This document shows, in pieces, positions 44,416 through 55,228 of a DNA stretch of 64,000 nucleotides; the first letter of the stretch is position 1, and every line of letters begins with the position of its first letter. The notes below the pieces were generated by a model, which made no database searches, was not told the DNA's origin, and saw only the letters and a program-made list of their open reading frames with translations. The stretch is taken from NCBI GenBank assembly GCA_002842395.1, contig PHCV01000013.1:1-64000 (forward strand), in the 5' to 3' direction. The translations under genes were made by a program, and so were the position numbers. The stretch comes from Betaproteobacteria bacterium HGW-Betaproteobacteria-11. GTDB lineage: Bacteria > Pseudomonadota > Gammaproteobacteria > Burkholderiales > Rhodocyclaceae.

Positions 44416-46206
44416 GTGGCAACGCTGATTCCGAGCTACGGTACATGCGCATCGCGCATGACCCCCGGCGAGCGCCGTTTCGCGCAGAGGCTCGAAGTCA
44501 AACTTGAAGATGACTACCTTTGCTGGTTTGATGTTCCCGTTGGTCCAACGAACAGCCACCCCGATTTCATCGTCTTGCATCCTCGCCGAGGACTGTTGAT
44601 CCTCGAAGTAAAGGACTGGAAGCCTGAGACGATCCAGTCGATAACGAAATCGGATGTCGCGATCCTGACTCCCAAGGGGCTCAAGCATGTTCCCAATCCA
44701 CTGGAGCAGGCTCGCCAATACGCCCATTCAGTCATTGGCGTACTAGAGCGCGACAGGCAGCTGACCTTCTCTAGTGGCCGTTTTGTGGGGCGGTTGATGT
44801 TCCCGTGGACCTATGGGGTTGTGCTGACAAACATCTCCCGCTGTATCTTCGACAGCTCCGGTCTGTCGGAAGTCATCGAGCCGCATCGCGTGATCTGTCA
44901 GGACGAAATGACTGAGTCAGTGGATGGCGAAGCCTTTCAGCAACGGCTGTGGGAAATGTTCTCCATTCGCTTTCAGGGCGGGCTGTCATTGCCCCAACTC
45001 GACCGCATCCGCTGGCACTTGTTCCCGGAAATTCGTCTGCCTGATCCTCAAGATGGGCTCTTTAGCGTAAAAGAACTTGAACCCGTGGAAATCCCCGATT
45101 TGATGCGGGTGATGGACCTACAGCAAGAACAACTGGCGCGTAGCCTCGGCGAAGGGCATCGCGTCATCCACGGTGTGGCAGGCTCGGGTAAGACCCTCAT
45201 CCTCGGCTACCGTGCCGAGCAGCTTGCTAAGGTCTGCGTAAAGCCTATCCTCGTTCTTTGCTACAACAAGACGCTGGCGGGACGGCTCATGCACTGGATG
45301 TCTAGCAAAGGCGTGGCCGACAAGGTACATGTGCGTACCTTCCACAGCTGGTGCTATAGCCAATTGAATGCCTACAACGTCAGCTTCAACAAGACGAAGG
45401 GCGACAAAGCTGCGGACATGGCCGAAATGGTCCAAGCTGTTATCCGCAGCGTTGATCGCGGTCAGATACCCGTCGCCCAATATGAAGCCGTGATGATCGA
45501 CGAAGGTCACGACTTCAAACCAGAGTGGCTGAAGCTTGTTGTCCAGATGGTCGATCCGCGCACTAATTCGCTGCTGGTGCTATACGACGACGCACAGTCG
45601 ATATACGAAGCGGGGCGGCAGAAGAACTTCAGCTTCAAGAGCGTAGGCATTCAGGCGCAGGGCCGCACCACCGTCTTGAAAGTGAATTACCGCAACACTC
45701 AGGAGATTCTGGAGTTCACCACGCAATTCGCTAGTGAGTTGCTCAAACCTGCCGAGGCTGAAGAAGATGGTATTCCGCGCCTCGCGCCCATTTCGGCAGG
45801 TCGCCACGGCAAGGTGCCAGTGGTGGTTAAACTGCCGACACTACAGTCCGAAGGCGCATGGATCGCAGAGCGATTGAAGGAAGAACATACGAATGGAATT
45901 GCTTGGCGCGACATGGCGATCCTGTATCGCCATTACGATCCGGTTTGCAAAGTTGTTCGGGCGGAATTGCGCAAGGCTGGCATTCCCAGTACATGGAAAG
46001 ACGAGGTGACTTTCGGCGAGAGCCAAGAGACCGTCAAACTACTGCCGTTTCATAGTAGTAAAGGCCTTGAGTATCGAATTATCGTAATTCCTGGCGCAGG
46101 GCTGCTTCCGACACCGGATAGGGCGACAGATGAAGATGCGCGCCTGCTTTATGTCGCAATGACTCGGGCAACGTCACAGCTAATCGTTACTGGAGCAGAT
46201 CAATAA
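44416..46206 (+). CDS. NERD-domain nuclease / UvrD-like SF1 helicase
   Basis: A 596-residue protein. The N-terminal NERD domain (about residues 15-125) carries a PD-(D/E)xK-like site: PDFIVLHPRRGLLILEVKDW, with D50, E64 and K66. The helicase has Walker A GVAGSGKT (about 253-260), motif Ia LCYNKTLAGRL, motif II AVMIDEGHDFK (DEGH in place of DExx), YDDAQSIYE (motif III), VNYRNTQEILEF (IV), SSKGLEYRIIVIPGAG (V) and LLYVAMTRATSQLIVTG (VI). GTG 44416 follows GAGGGGG. Family members with this layout occur in mobile islands and are suspected antiviral or plasmid-restriction factors, but the activity of this protein is not established. Confidence 0.88.
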   Translation: MATLIPSYGTCASRMTPGERRFAQRLEVKLEDDYLCWFDVPVGPTNSHPDFIVLHPRRGLLILEVKDWKPETIQSITKSDVAILTPKGLKHVPNPLEQARQYAHSVIGVLERDRQLTFSSGRFVGRLMFPWTYGVVLTNISRCIFDSSGLSEVIEPHRVICQDEMTESVDGEAFQQRLWEMFSIRFQGGLSLPQLDRIRWHLFPEIRLPDPQDGLFSVKELEPVEIPDLMRVMDLQQEQLARSLGEGHRVIHGVAGSGKTLILGYRAEQLAKVCVKPILVLCYNKTLAGRLMHWMSSKGVADKVHVRTFHSWCYSQLNAYNVSFNKTKGDKAADMAEMVQAVIRSVDRGQIPVAQYEAVMIDEGHDFKPEWLKLVVQMVDPRTNSLLVLYDDAQSIYEAGRQKNFSFKSVGIQAQGRTTVLKVNYRNTQEILEFTTQFASELLKPAEAEEDGIPRLAPISAGRHGKVPVVVKLPTLQSEGAWIAERLKEEHTNGIAWRDMAILYRHYDPVCKVVRAELRKAGIPSTWKDEVTFGESQETVKLLPFHSSKGLEYRIIVIPGAGLLPTPDRATDEDARLLYVAMTRATSQLIVTGADQ

Positions 46207-46349
46207 GGACTGATGAAAGCCAGCAATCTCACCAGGATGGCGCGAATACTGTTTGCGGTACTCCAGGGGGCACCGCAATGAGGGTTGGGATGTACCGCCA
46301 GGCGCCTACCAGCGGCAGCCGCCACAGTAGCGAGAACCTCGAACCGTCG

Positions 46350-47438
46350 TCAATTGTTCATCCACCTCCCAACCAAAAACTTCATTGCTTTGGCCATGTC
46401 GTTACCATATTCATGGTCTACCATCTGTTCATCGCTCATGAAGTGCCAGAATGGGCCAAGGTATGTCTCCTGCAAGTCCTCATAGCTCTCGAATTCAAGC
46501 GGGAAGTGCTTGTCGTCGCAGACATCCTCGATGGCATTCAGCAGGGCGACGGAATCCTCATAGTCCTCGAACTTCAATATCTCCCGCCGCTCCATCACCC
46601 ACTTTTTAAATGACTTGCTCCATCCGGCCAGCATCTGGCTGACGGGGGTCTTGGGCTGCCAAAGAATCAGGGACGTCTTGCCCGGATACCACCAGCTCCA
46701 ATCATGGTGGAACGTCACCCACATGCCAATCTCCTTGGCGTGGTTGAAAACCTCCTTCTCCGCGTCGCCCCTCAATGCCTCCATGTAAGGCATCGACACT
46801 TCGGCGGTGCATACGGCGACGGAGCGCCCGCTGGACAGTTTCAGCAAATGAAAGAAATTCCAGCAATGGTCGCTATGCGGATGCGAGAGAACCGAAGTGA
46901 CGGCCTTTTTCAACAAATCTGATTCAGATGGCTTGGCCGAATGGTTCAAATCGACGCGGGGATATTCACGGGCCAGCAGGTCCTTCGGCAGGTTGTGGAG
47001 CGGAATGCCCAGTCTGAACTCCTTGGCGAACATCTCGGCGAAACGCTCTTTGAGCGGCAGCGAATTCTCGCGTTTCTCGACAGCCGCGAGAATCTTGCCA
47101 AGCAGTTCGTTGGCCTCCAATGTCAGATTGACTCCGTGCAGGGACGGCATTGCGTCTGATGCCGCGGAGGAGATTTCCAGCAGGGAGCGCACGAACCTGT
47201 CCATCTCCTCGGCGGAAACGGAGAACCACTCCTTTCCCTGCCCGGCAATCTTGTCCTTGAATGCCTGCTTGATGAACAGCTCGATTCTGTGTGCCTGCTC
47301 CGCCGAGCACGGGTAGGTCCTGAAAACCTCGTGGTTGGGGTTGTGCGTCTTGTAGGCCGGAAGCCTCCTTTCCAGATTGGAGCTCTTGCCAATCTTGGCT
47401 TTGTCTCCATCCTTGATGATGTAGATGTGAGCGGTCAT
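46350..47438 (-). CDS. GIY-YIG (T5orf172-like) N-terminal domain protein with unknown C-terminal region
   Basis: A 362-residue protein. Residues 1-90 fit a GIY-YIG-type nuclease fold: HIYIIKDGDKAKIGKSSNLERRL (Y..K-I-G and Arg), EQAHRIELFIKQAF (the metal-binding Glu), then GKEWFSVSAEEMDRFV. The remaining 270 residues, including SVLSHPHSDHCWNFFHLLKL and a Trp-rich block (VTFHHDWSWWYPGKTSLILW), resemble nothing I recognise. The ATG at 47438 follows AGAGGG; the longer upstream frame lacks a ribosome site and would add 73 unlike residues. It converges on the NERD helicase. Both could form a two-gene defence or anti-plasmid module; that is inference from position and domain type. Confidence 0.75.
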   Translation of the reverse strand: MTAHIYIIKDGDKAKIGKSSNLERRLPAYKTHNPNHEVFRTYPCSAEQAHRIELFIKQAFKDKIAGQGKEWFSVSAEEMDRFVRSLLEISSAASDAMPSLHGVNLTLEANELLGKILAAVEKRENSLPLKERFAEMFAKEFRLGIPLHNLPKDLLAREYPRVDLNHSAKPSESDLLKKAVTSVLSHPHSDHCWNFFHLLKLSSGRSVAVCTAEVSMPYMEALRGDAEKEVFNHAKEIGMWVTFHHDWSWWYPGKTSLILWQPKTPVSQMLAGWSKSFKKWVMERREILKFEDYEDSVALLNAIEDVCDDKHFPLEFESYEDLQETYLGPFWHFMSDEQMVDHEYGNDMAKAMKFLVGRWMNN

Positions 47439-47759
47439 GTTTTCCCTCTGTGGCCTGTCCCGATTGTATGCCAAGCAGGACCGCCGTTCAGCGTCATTCT
47501 TTGACATTGGCATCGTCAGAGTTATAAATGCTTCTTTCAAAGAGTTTGAGTTTGATGGCATCGGCAGGCGGGAACGTCCTGCGACGAGCTGAAGGACTTG
47601 GGCGGATGGAAGTCGCGTTAGATGGTAGGTCGATACGCAAAGTATGCAACCAAGCATCTAGCGGTGGCGGCAGCGCGAATCGAGAGCTGTGCGGATGCAG
47701 GTGGGAAGGATGGCGGCGGGAACGCAGTTTTGTTTCCTGCGTTTCCCTACGTTCAGAAA
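47439..47759. other. Upstream noncoding end of the tRNA-Asn cassette
   Basis: No convincing gene is present; short open frames here lack similarity, ribosome sites and codon bias. It should hold the promoter of the GIY-YIG gene. A terminator for tRNA-Asn follows at 47760-47790. Confidence 0.5.
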
Positions 47760-47790
47760 GACAAAGGGCCTAGCCTTTTGGGCTAGACCC
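47760..47790 (-). terminator. Rho-independent terminator of tRNA-Asn
   Basis: On the minus strand GGGTCTAGCCC-AAAA-GGCTAGGCCC forms a stem with one mismatch, followed by TTTGTCTTTC. It sits 10 nt after the tRNA 3' end, just inside the cassette. Confidence 0.8.
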
Positions 47791-47800
47791 TTACGTATTC

Positions 47801-47876
47801 TGGCTCCTCGACCTGGGCTCGAACCAGGGACCTACGGATTAACAGTCCGGCGCTCTACCAACTGAGCTATCGAGGA
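47801..47876 (-). tRNA. tRNA-Asn (GTT)
   Basis: A 76-nt cloverleaf on the minus strand: TCCTCGATAGCTCAGTTGG at the 5' end, anticodon loop CTGTTAA with anticodon GTT, GGTTCGAGCCC T arm, and GTCGAGGA-GCCA at the 3' end with encoded CCA. It is intact although its 3' part serves as the integration site; the partial copy is at 44212-44260. Confidence 0.97.
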
Positions 47877-47946
47877 ATTGCATTGCTGCAAGAGGCGCGC
47901 ATTATAACCGGGCGACTTGGGGCTCGCAATAGTCTTGTCGCGGGTT

Positions 47947-49152
47947 TTACTGCTTCAGCACGCTGGCGATGGCCTCGGCGACGTAGTCGATGTTCTTGCT
48001 GTTGAGGGCGGCGAGGCAGATGCGGCCGGTGCCGACGGCGTAGATGCCGAAGCCGGTTTTCAGCTGCTCGACCTGGGCGGCGGTGAGCCCGGTGTAGGAG
48101 AACATGCCGCGCTGCTTGATGACGAAGGAGAAGTCCTGGGCGACGCCCTGGGCCTTGAGTTGTTCGACCAGGGCCAGACGCATGGCGCGGATGCGCTCGC
48201 GCATGGTGGCGAGCTCGGTTTCCCATTGCTGGCGCAGTTCCGGATTGGCGAGGATGGCGGCGACGAGGGCGCCACCGTGGGTGGGTGGATTGGAGTAGTT
48301 GGTGCGGATCACGCGTTTGACTTGCGAGAGGACGCGGGCGGCTTCGTCCTTGTCGGCGGTGACCAGGGTCAGGGCGCCGACCCGTTCGCCGTAGAGCGAG
48401 AAGGATTTGGAGAAGCTGCTGGAGATGAAGAATTGCAGGCCGGAAGCGGCGAACAGGCGAGGGGCGATGGCATCTTCCTCGATGCTGTCGGCGAAGCCCT
48501 GATAGGCCATGTCGATGAAGGCGATCAGGCCGCGGCGGCGCATGAGGTCGACGACTTCCTGCCATTGCGCGGCGTCGAGATCGGCTCCGGTCGGGTTGTG
48601 GCAGCAGGCGTGGAGGACGATGATGGAGCGGGCGGGCAGGTTTTCGAGGCAAGCCTTCATGCCGGCGAAGTTAACGCCGCGGTTGGCGGCGTCGTAGTAG
48701 GGGTAGGTGCCGACGTCGAAGCCGGCGGCTTCGAACAGGGCGCGGTGGTTTTCCCAACTCGGGTCGCTGATGTAGAGTTTGGCGTCGGGGTAGAGGCGCT
48801 TGAGGAAGTCGGCGCCGACCTTGAGCGCGCCGGTGCCGCCCAGGGCCTGGATGGTAAGGGTGCGGCCTTCGGCGAGCAGGGCCGAGTCCTTGCCGAAAAC
48901 CAGTGTCTGCACCGCCTGGTTGTAGGCCGCGGAACCTTCGATGGGCTGGTAGCCGCGTGGCGGGGCGGCTTCGATACGCAATTTTTCGGCGGTCTTCACG
49001 GCGCCGAGCAGCGGGAGTTTTCCGTTGTCGTCGTAATAAACGCCAACGCCGAGGTTGACCTTGGTGGTGCGGCTGTCGGCGTTGAAGGCTTCGGTCAGGC
49101 CGAGGATCGGGTCGCGCGGGGCCAGTTCAACGGCGGAGAAAATCGAACTCAT
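47947..49152 (-). CDS. tyrB: Aspartate/aromatic aminotransferase
   Basis: A 401-residue class I aminotransferase of the AspC/TyrB type. Motifs: VNLGVGVYYDDNGKLPLL, GGTGALKVGADFL, SDPSWENHRALFEAAGF, LHACCHNPTGADLD, MAYQGFADS, and the PLP site SSSFSKSFSLYGERVGAL (Lys in SFSKS). AspC versus TyrB substrate preference cannot be decided by eye. It is divergent from uvrB with about 170 bp between, including one copy of the dispersed repeat. Confidence 0.92.
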   Translation of the reverse strand: MSSIFSAVELAPRDPILGLTEAFNADSRTTKVNLGVGVYYDDNGKLPLLGAVKTAEKLRIEAAPPRGYQPIEGSAAYNQAVQTLVFGKDSALLAEGRTLTIQALGGTGALKVGADFLKRLYPDAKLYISDPSWENHRALFEAAGFDVGTYPYYDAANRGVNFAGMKACLENLPARSIIVLHACCHNPTGADLDAAQWQEVVDLMRRRGLIAFIDMAYQGFADSIEEDAIAPRLFAASGLQFFISSSFSKSFSLYGERVGALTLVTADKDEAARVLSQVKRVIRTNYSNPPTHGGALVAAILANPELRQQWETELATMRERIRAMRLALVEQLKAQGVAQDFSFVIKQRGMFSYTGLTAAQVEQLKTGFGIYAVGTGRICLAALNSKNIDYVAEAIASVLKQ

Positions 49153-49179
49153 GGGGAAACTCCAGGGATGGATGGTGAA

Positions 49180-49203
49180 AAAGTCGGCGCTGGCGAGACG
49201 GCG
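49180..49203 (+). repeat. Dispersed 24-bp repeat, copy 7 (reference)
   Basis: AAAGTCGGCGCTGGCGAG then ACGGCG. Noncoding, in the divergent promoter region between the aminotransferase gene and uvrB. This copy equals the consensus. Confidence 0.85.
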
Positions 49204-49321
49204 CTCGGTGCTAGCGACAAAGCGCGTAATAATACCCGATTGGGTGATCGGTTTCGATCGGTGAAGGCTGGTGCGGGATGATCGAATCGTGACGAATGGA
49301 ACGGGGTCTGGCGTGGGTGAA

Positions 49322-51382
<2,061 letters not shown>

Positions 51383-51389
51383 GCGGCGG

Positions 51390-52361
51390 CTACAACCAGC
51401 CGGCGCGTTTGAAGCGGCGATAGAGAATGCCGCAGGTGGTGGCGATCAGCGCCAGCGCCATCGGGTAGCCGTAGGGCCAGTCCAGTTCGGGCATGGCCTT
51501 GAAGTTCATGCCCCAGATGCCGGCGAACGCGGTGGCCACGGCGAAGATCCCGGCCCAGGCGGCGAGTCGCTTATTCACTTCGCTTTCCTCGATGGCGACC
51601 ATCGACAGGTTGACCTGGATGGCGGTGCCGATGGTGTCGCGAATCGCGTCGATCGAGGTATTGACGCGGCTGAGATGGTCGGCGACGTCGCGGAAGTAGT
51701 GCCGGGTTTTGGCGCAGACCACCGGCACACGGCCGCTGTAGAGCTTGCCGCTGGCTTCCATCAGCGGCGCCACGGCATGCTTGAGGCGCATCACCTGGCG
51801 CTTCAGTTCGTAGAGTCTTTCTATATTGGAACGGGTGGTGCCCTTGGCAAAAATCTTTTCTTCGATCAGTTCCAACTCCGATTCGAGGCGGTCGATAACC
51901 GGGAAATAGCGATCGACGACCGCGTCCATCAGGGCGTAAAACACGAAGCCGGCGCCCAGGGTGAGCAAATGGGGTTCCTGTTCGCAACGGCTGCGTACCC
52001 CAAGAAAATTTTGCTGGCTGCCGGTGCGTACCGAGAGAATGTAGTTGTGGCCGACGAAGATGGCCAGCTCGCCGAAGCTGGGTTCTTCCTGCTCGCCACC
52101 GGCTTCGATCAGGTGCATCACGGCGAAAATCGAATCGTCGTATTCCTCGATTTTTGGCCGCTGATGCCCGTGGTGTGCATCTTCGACGGCCAGCGGATGG
52201 AGATTGAACTCCTGCTGCATTTCGGCCAGTTCGTCGACGGTGGCATCGCGCAGCGCCACCCAGACGAAACATTCCGGTTGCTCCAGGTAGTCGCTGATCG
52301 CGGCGACCGGAATGTCGGCCAGTTTTTTACCCTTCTGGTAGGCGACGCAATTGATCAGCAT
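51390..52361 (-). CDS. corA: CorA-type magnesium/cobalt transporter
   Basis: A 323-residue channel. The N-terminal cytoplasmic part includes FVWVALRDATVDELAEMQQEFNLHPLAVEDAHHGHQRPKIEEYDD. Two C-terminal helices follow, with the pore motif GMNFKAMPEL and a final cluster of Lys/Arg (RRFKRAGW). The family conducts Mg2+ and also Co2+/Ni2+. Convergent with uvrB (7-nt gap). Confidence 0.95.
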   Translation of the reverse strand: MLINCVAYQKGKKLADIPVAAISDYLEQPECFVWVALRDATVDELAEMQQEFNLHPLAVEDAHHGHQRPKIEEYDDSIFAVMHLIEAGGEQEEPSFGELAIFVGHNYILSVRTGSQQNFLGVRSRCEQEPHLLTLGAGFVFYALMDAVVDRYFPVIDRLESELELIEEKIFAKGTTRSNIERLYELKRQVMRLKHAVAPLMEASGKLYSGRVPVVCAKTRHYFRDVADHLSRVNTSIDAIRDTIGTAIQVNLSMVAIEESEVNKRLAAWAGIFAVATAFAGIWGMNFKAMPELDWPYGYPMALALIATTCGILYRRFKRAGWL

Positions 52362-52465
52362 GAGCGTACGGAGAATTTTGCGGATGCCTCATGGTATCCG
52401 TCGGCGGCAGAACCACTGCCTCGAAAAGGGAAGGGGTGTCGGCCCACTTTTCCGTTTTCGACAGG

Positions 52466-52503
52466 CAAAAAAAGCGGGGTCATGCACTGCATGCACCCGC
52501 TTC
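52466..52503 (-). terminator. Rho-independent terminator of rne
   Basis: On the minus strand AAGCGGGTGCATGCAG then TGCATGACCCCGCTT forms a strong hairpin with outer arms AAGCGGG/CCCGCTT, followed by TTTTTGCC. It lies 30 nt after the rne stop. Confidence 0.82.
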
Positions 52504-52531
52504 CGGTGCGTCCTGAGGCAGGGTTACCGCT

Positions 52532-55228
52532 TTACTGGTCGTGGTGGGTCTCCACCATCTGCAGCGGTTCCGCGGCGATCACCGGCGCAGGCCTGGGTTT
52601 GCGTCCAAGCGGTTGGCCGGGGGTGCTGGCCACGGTTGGCGCCGGCGTGCCGGTGGTCGTTTGAATCATCACCAGACCCGCTTGCTGCAACGTGGCACCC
52701 ATGTCTTCAAGCGCCGGCCGTGGCGTAGCGACGGCGACTGGCGGCACGGGAGCTGGCGCGAAAACAGGCTCGATCGGCGCCGCGGCCACCGGCACCGCGG
52801 CCGGCAGCGGTTGCGGCGCCGCGAACGTCGCGGGTTCAGCGACGCCGGATGCCGTTGGCGTCGCCCGGGTTTCGCTCACCGACACGGCGGCGGGCGGAAC
52901 GACAGGCAGCGACGTGATGGATTCCACGGGTGGCAACGGCTGTTGTTCCGTGGCAGAAACCAGGGTGGGTTCGGCAGGGGTGACTTCAAGCGGTGTCACC
53001 GTGGGGGCGTTGTCGTCCTGCAGCGTCGCCGGGCTGTCTTCACGACGCTCGCCACGGCCACGGCCACGGCCGCCGCGGTTGCGGCGGCCGCTGCGGGCTT
53101 CGCCGTCCGCGCCGCGAGCCGGGTTGGCCTCTTCGCCAAAAGTCGGCGCTGGTGACACGGCGATCGGGGCGGCGTCAGCGGTAGCAACGGCGGCTTCAGC
53201 ACGCGGCGGGCGCGGCGGACGCGGCTGCCGGGGCGGCCGTGGCTCGCGCGGTTCGGTCGTTTCCCTGGCCTCGCGTGGCTCGCCCGGCTTGCTGCGCGAG
53301 CGACGGCTGTTGTCCTCGCCGAGGCCTTCTTCGCGGGCGCCTGATGAGCGCGACTCGGGCCGTGATTCCGGCCGCTCCTTGCGTTCGCTGCCGTCACGGC
53401 GTCCATTCCGCTCGCGACCACGGGAGGCATCGCGGTTCCGCTCGCGGCCATCGCGGCGGGGGCGGGGCTTGTCGCTGGTTTCCTGCACGGCAAGCGGAGG
53501 TTCCGCTTTCTTTTCGCCAAGGAAGAAGCCGACGATCTTGCCGAACAGTCCGCCGCTGTCGGCGGGTGTCGGCGCGGCCGGTGCTTCGGCTCTCGCTTCG
53601 ACGATCGGCGCCGGGTGGTCGGGGGTGATGCCGCGTACCGCGGCTTCGACCTTGATCGCCTTGCCCTCGGCCTGTGCCGAAGGTGTCTGATACGTTTCGG
53701 TAGCCGGTGCCGTGGCCATCTGGTAGCTGGCAAGCGTGGAGGTGCCTTCGCTGTTAAGTTGCTCGTGGCGGACCCGGGTGATTTCGTGCGCCGGCGTTTC
53801 CAGATGACGATTGGGAATGATGATCAGACTGACGCGGTGGCGGCTTTCGATATGCGAGATATCCACCCGTTTTTCATTCAACAGGAAGGTGCCGACATCG
53901 ACCGGAACCTGGCAGTGCAGGGCGCCGGTATTTTCCTTCATCGACTCTTCTTCGAGAATGCGCAGGATGTGCAGCGCTGCCGATTCGGTGCTGCGGATGT
54001 GGCCGGTGCCGGTACAGCGCGGACAGGTGATGTAGCTGGTCTCGGCCAGTGCCGGACGCAGACGCTGGCGGGAAAGCTCGAGTAGGCCGAAGCGGCTGAT
54101 CTTGCCGGTCTGCACGCGGGCCCGGTCATGATGCAGGGCGTCCCTCAGGCGATTTTCGACTTCGCGCTGGTTCTTGGCCGATTCCATGTCGATGAAGTCG
54201 ATCACGATCAGCCCGCCCAGGTCGCGCAGACGCAGTTGGCGGGCGATTTCGTCGGCGGCTTCGCAGTTGGTGCGGAAGGCCGTTTCCTCGATGTCGCTGC
54301 CCTTGGTGGCGCGGCCGGAGTTGACGTCGACCGAGACCAGTGCTTCGGTGTGGTCGATGACGATGGCGCCGCCGGAAGGCAGGTTGACCTGGCGCGAATA
54401 GGCCGACTCGATCTGGTGTTCGATCTGGAAGCGCGAGAACAGCGGCACGTCGTCCTGATAGCGCTTGACGCGAGAGACATAGGCGGGCATGACGTGAGCC
54501 ATGAACTGCTGCGCCTGCTCGAAGACGTCGTCGGTATCGATCAGGATTTCGCCGATTTCGGCGTGGAAGTAATCGCGGATGGCGCGAATCACCAGGCTGG
54601 ATTCCTGGTAGATCAGGAAGGCGCCGCTTTGCGCCTTGGCGGCGCCGTCGATGGCCTCCCACAATTGCGCCAGGTAATTCAGATCCCACTGCAGTTCTTC
54701 CGCCGAGCGGCCGATGCCGGCGGTGCGGGCGATCAGGCTGGCACCGGCGGGAACCTCGAGCTGATCCATGACTTCGCGCAGTTCCTGGCGATCTTCGCCT
54801 TCGATGCGGCGCGAAACGCCACCGCCACGCGGATTGTTCGGCATCAGCACCAGGTAGCGCCCGGCCAGCGAGATATAGGTGGTGAGCGCGGCGCCCTTGT
54901 TGCCGCGTTCGTCCTTTTCGACCTGGATGATGAGTTCCTGGCCGACGGAGAGCGCATCCTGGATGCGGGCCTTGCTGACTTCGACGCCAGCTTTGAAGTA
55001 ACTGCGGGAAACTTCCTTGAACGGCAAAAAGCCGTGACGCTCGGTGCCGTAATCGACGAAGGCCGCTTCGAGGCTGGGCTCGATACGGGTGATGACGGCC
55101 TTGTAGATGTTGCTCTTGCGTTGTTCTTTCGAGGCCGATTCGATGTCGAGATCGACCAGTTTCTGGCCATCGACAATCGCGACGCGGAGTTCTTCGGCTT
55201 GCGTCGCATTGAAAAGCATGCGTTTCAT
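52532..55228 (-). CDS. rne: Ribonuclease E
   Basis: An 898-residue endonuclease. Start MKRMLFNATQ at 55228, then the S1 domain (SNIYKAVITRIEPSLEAAFVDYG...HGFLPF), the 5' sensor/DNase I-like core with VSVDVNSGRATKG and GLIVIDFIDMES (the catalytic Asp pair), and the Zn-link CPRCTGTGHIRS. The last about 400 residues are low complexity, rich in Pro, Arg, Glu and Ala, as in the degradosome scaffold. A copy of the dispersed repeat (53138-53161) lies in that tail, antisense. It is divergent from rluC with a 485-bp shared leader region. Confidence 0.96.
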   Translation of the reverse strand: MKRMLFNATQAEELRVAIVDGQKLVDLDIESASKEQRKSNIYKAVITRIEPSLEAAFVDYGTERHGFLPFKEVSRSYFKAGVEVSKARIQDALSVGQELIIQVEKDERGNKGAALTTYISLAGRYLVLMPNNPRGGGVSRRIEGEDRQELREVMDQLEVPAGASLIARTAGIGRSAEELQWDLNYLAQLWEAIDGAAKAQSGAFLIYQESSLVIRAIRDYFHAEIGEILIDTDDVFEQAQQFMAHVMPAYVSRVKRYQDDVPLFSRFQIEHQIESAYSRQVNLPSGGAIVIDHTEALVSVDVNSGRATKGSDIEETAFRTNCEAADEIARQLRLRDLGGLIVIDFIDMESAKNQREVENRLRDALHHDRARVQTGKISRFGLLELSRQRLRPALAETSYITCPRCTGTGHIRSTESAALHILRILEEESMKENTGALHCQVPVDVGTFLLNEKRVDISHIESRHRVSLIIIPNRHLETPAHEITRVRHEQLNSEGTSTLASYQMATAPATETYQTPSAQAEGKAIKVEAAVRGITPDHPAPIVEARAEAPAAPTPADSGGLFGKIVGFFLGEKKAEPPLAVQETSDKPRPRRDGRERNRDASRGRERNGRRDGSERKERPESRPESRSSGAREEGLGEDNSRRSRSKPGEPREARETTEPREPRPPRQPRPPRPPRAEAAVATADAAPIAVSPAPTFGEEANPARGADGEARSGRRNRGGRGRGRGERREDSPATLQDDNAPTVTPLEVTPAEPTLVSATEQQPLPPVESITSLPVVPPAAVSVSETRATPTASGVAEPATFAAPQPLPAAVPVAAAPIEPVFAPAPVPPVAVATPRPALEDMGATLQQAGLVMIQTTTGTPAPTVASTPGQPLGRKPRPAPVIAAEPLQMVETHHDQ
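53138..53161 (+). repeat. Dispersed 24-bp repeat, copy 8
   Basis: AAAGTCGGCGCTGGTGAC then ACGGCG; 22 of 24 match copy 7. Antisense inside the low-complexity tail of rne. Confidence 0.8.

Larger units (their letters stand above)
44212..47849. mobile_element. Small integrated cassette at tRNA-Asn
   Basis: The segment between the tRNA-Asn gene and its 49-bp partial copy contains only two sizeable genes, a NERD-domain helicase (plus) and a GIY-YIG-domain protein (minus), in convergent orientation. No integrase, replication or conjugation gene is visible, so it is either a mobilisable or satellite-type cassette or the remains of a larger island. Its codon and base composition look less GC-rich than the flanks. 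Confidence 0.8.

Noticed and set aside
47528-47773. 81-codon frame between the GIY-YIG gene and tRNA-Asn
   Set aside because: No ribosome site, no similarity, Arg/Gly/Ser-rich composition typical of spurious frames, and it runs into the tRNA terminator.
47917-49281. 454-codon plus-strand frame opposite the aminotransferase gene
   Set aside because: Gly/Asp/Glu-rich antisense shadow of a conserved PLP enzyme.
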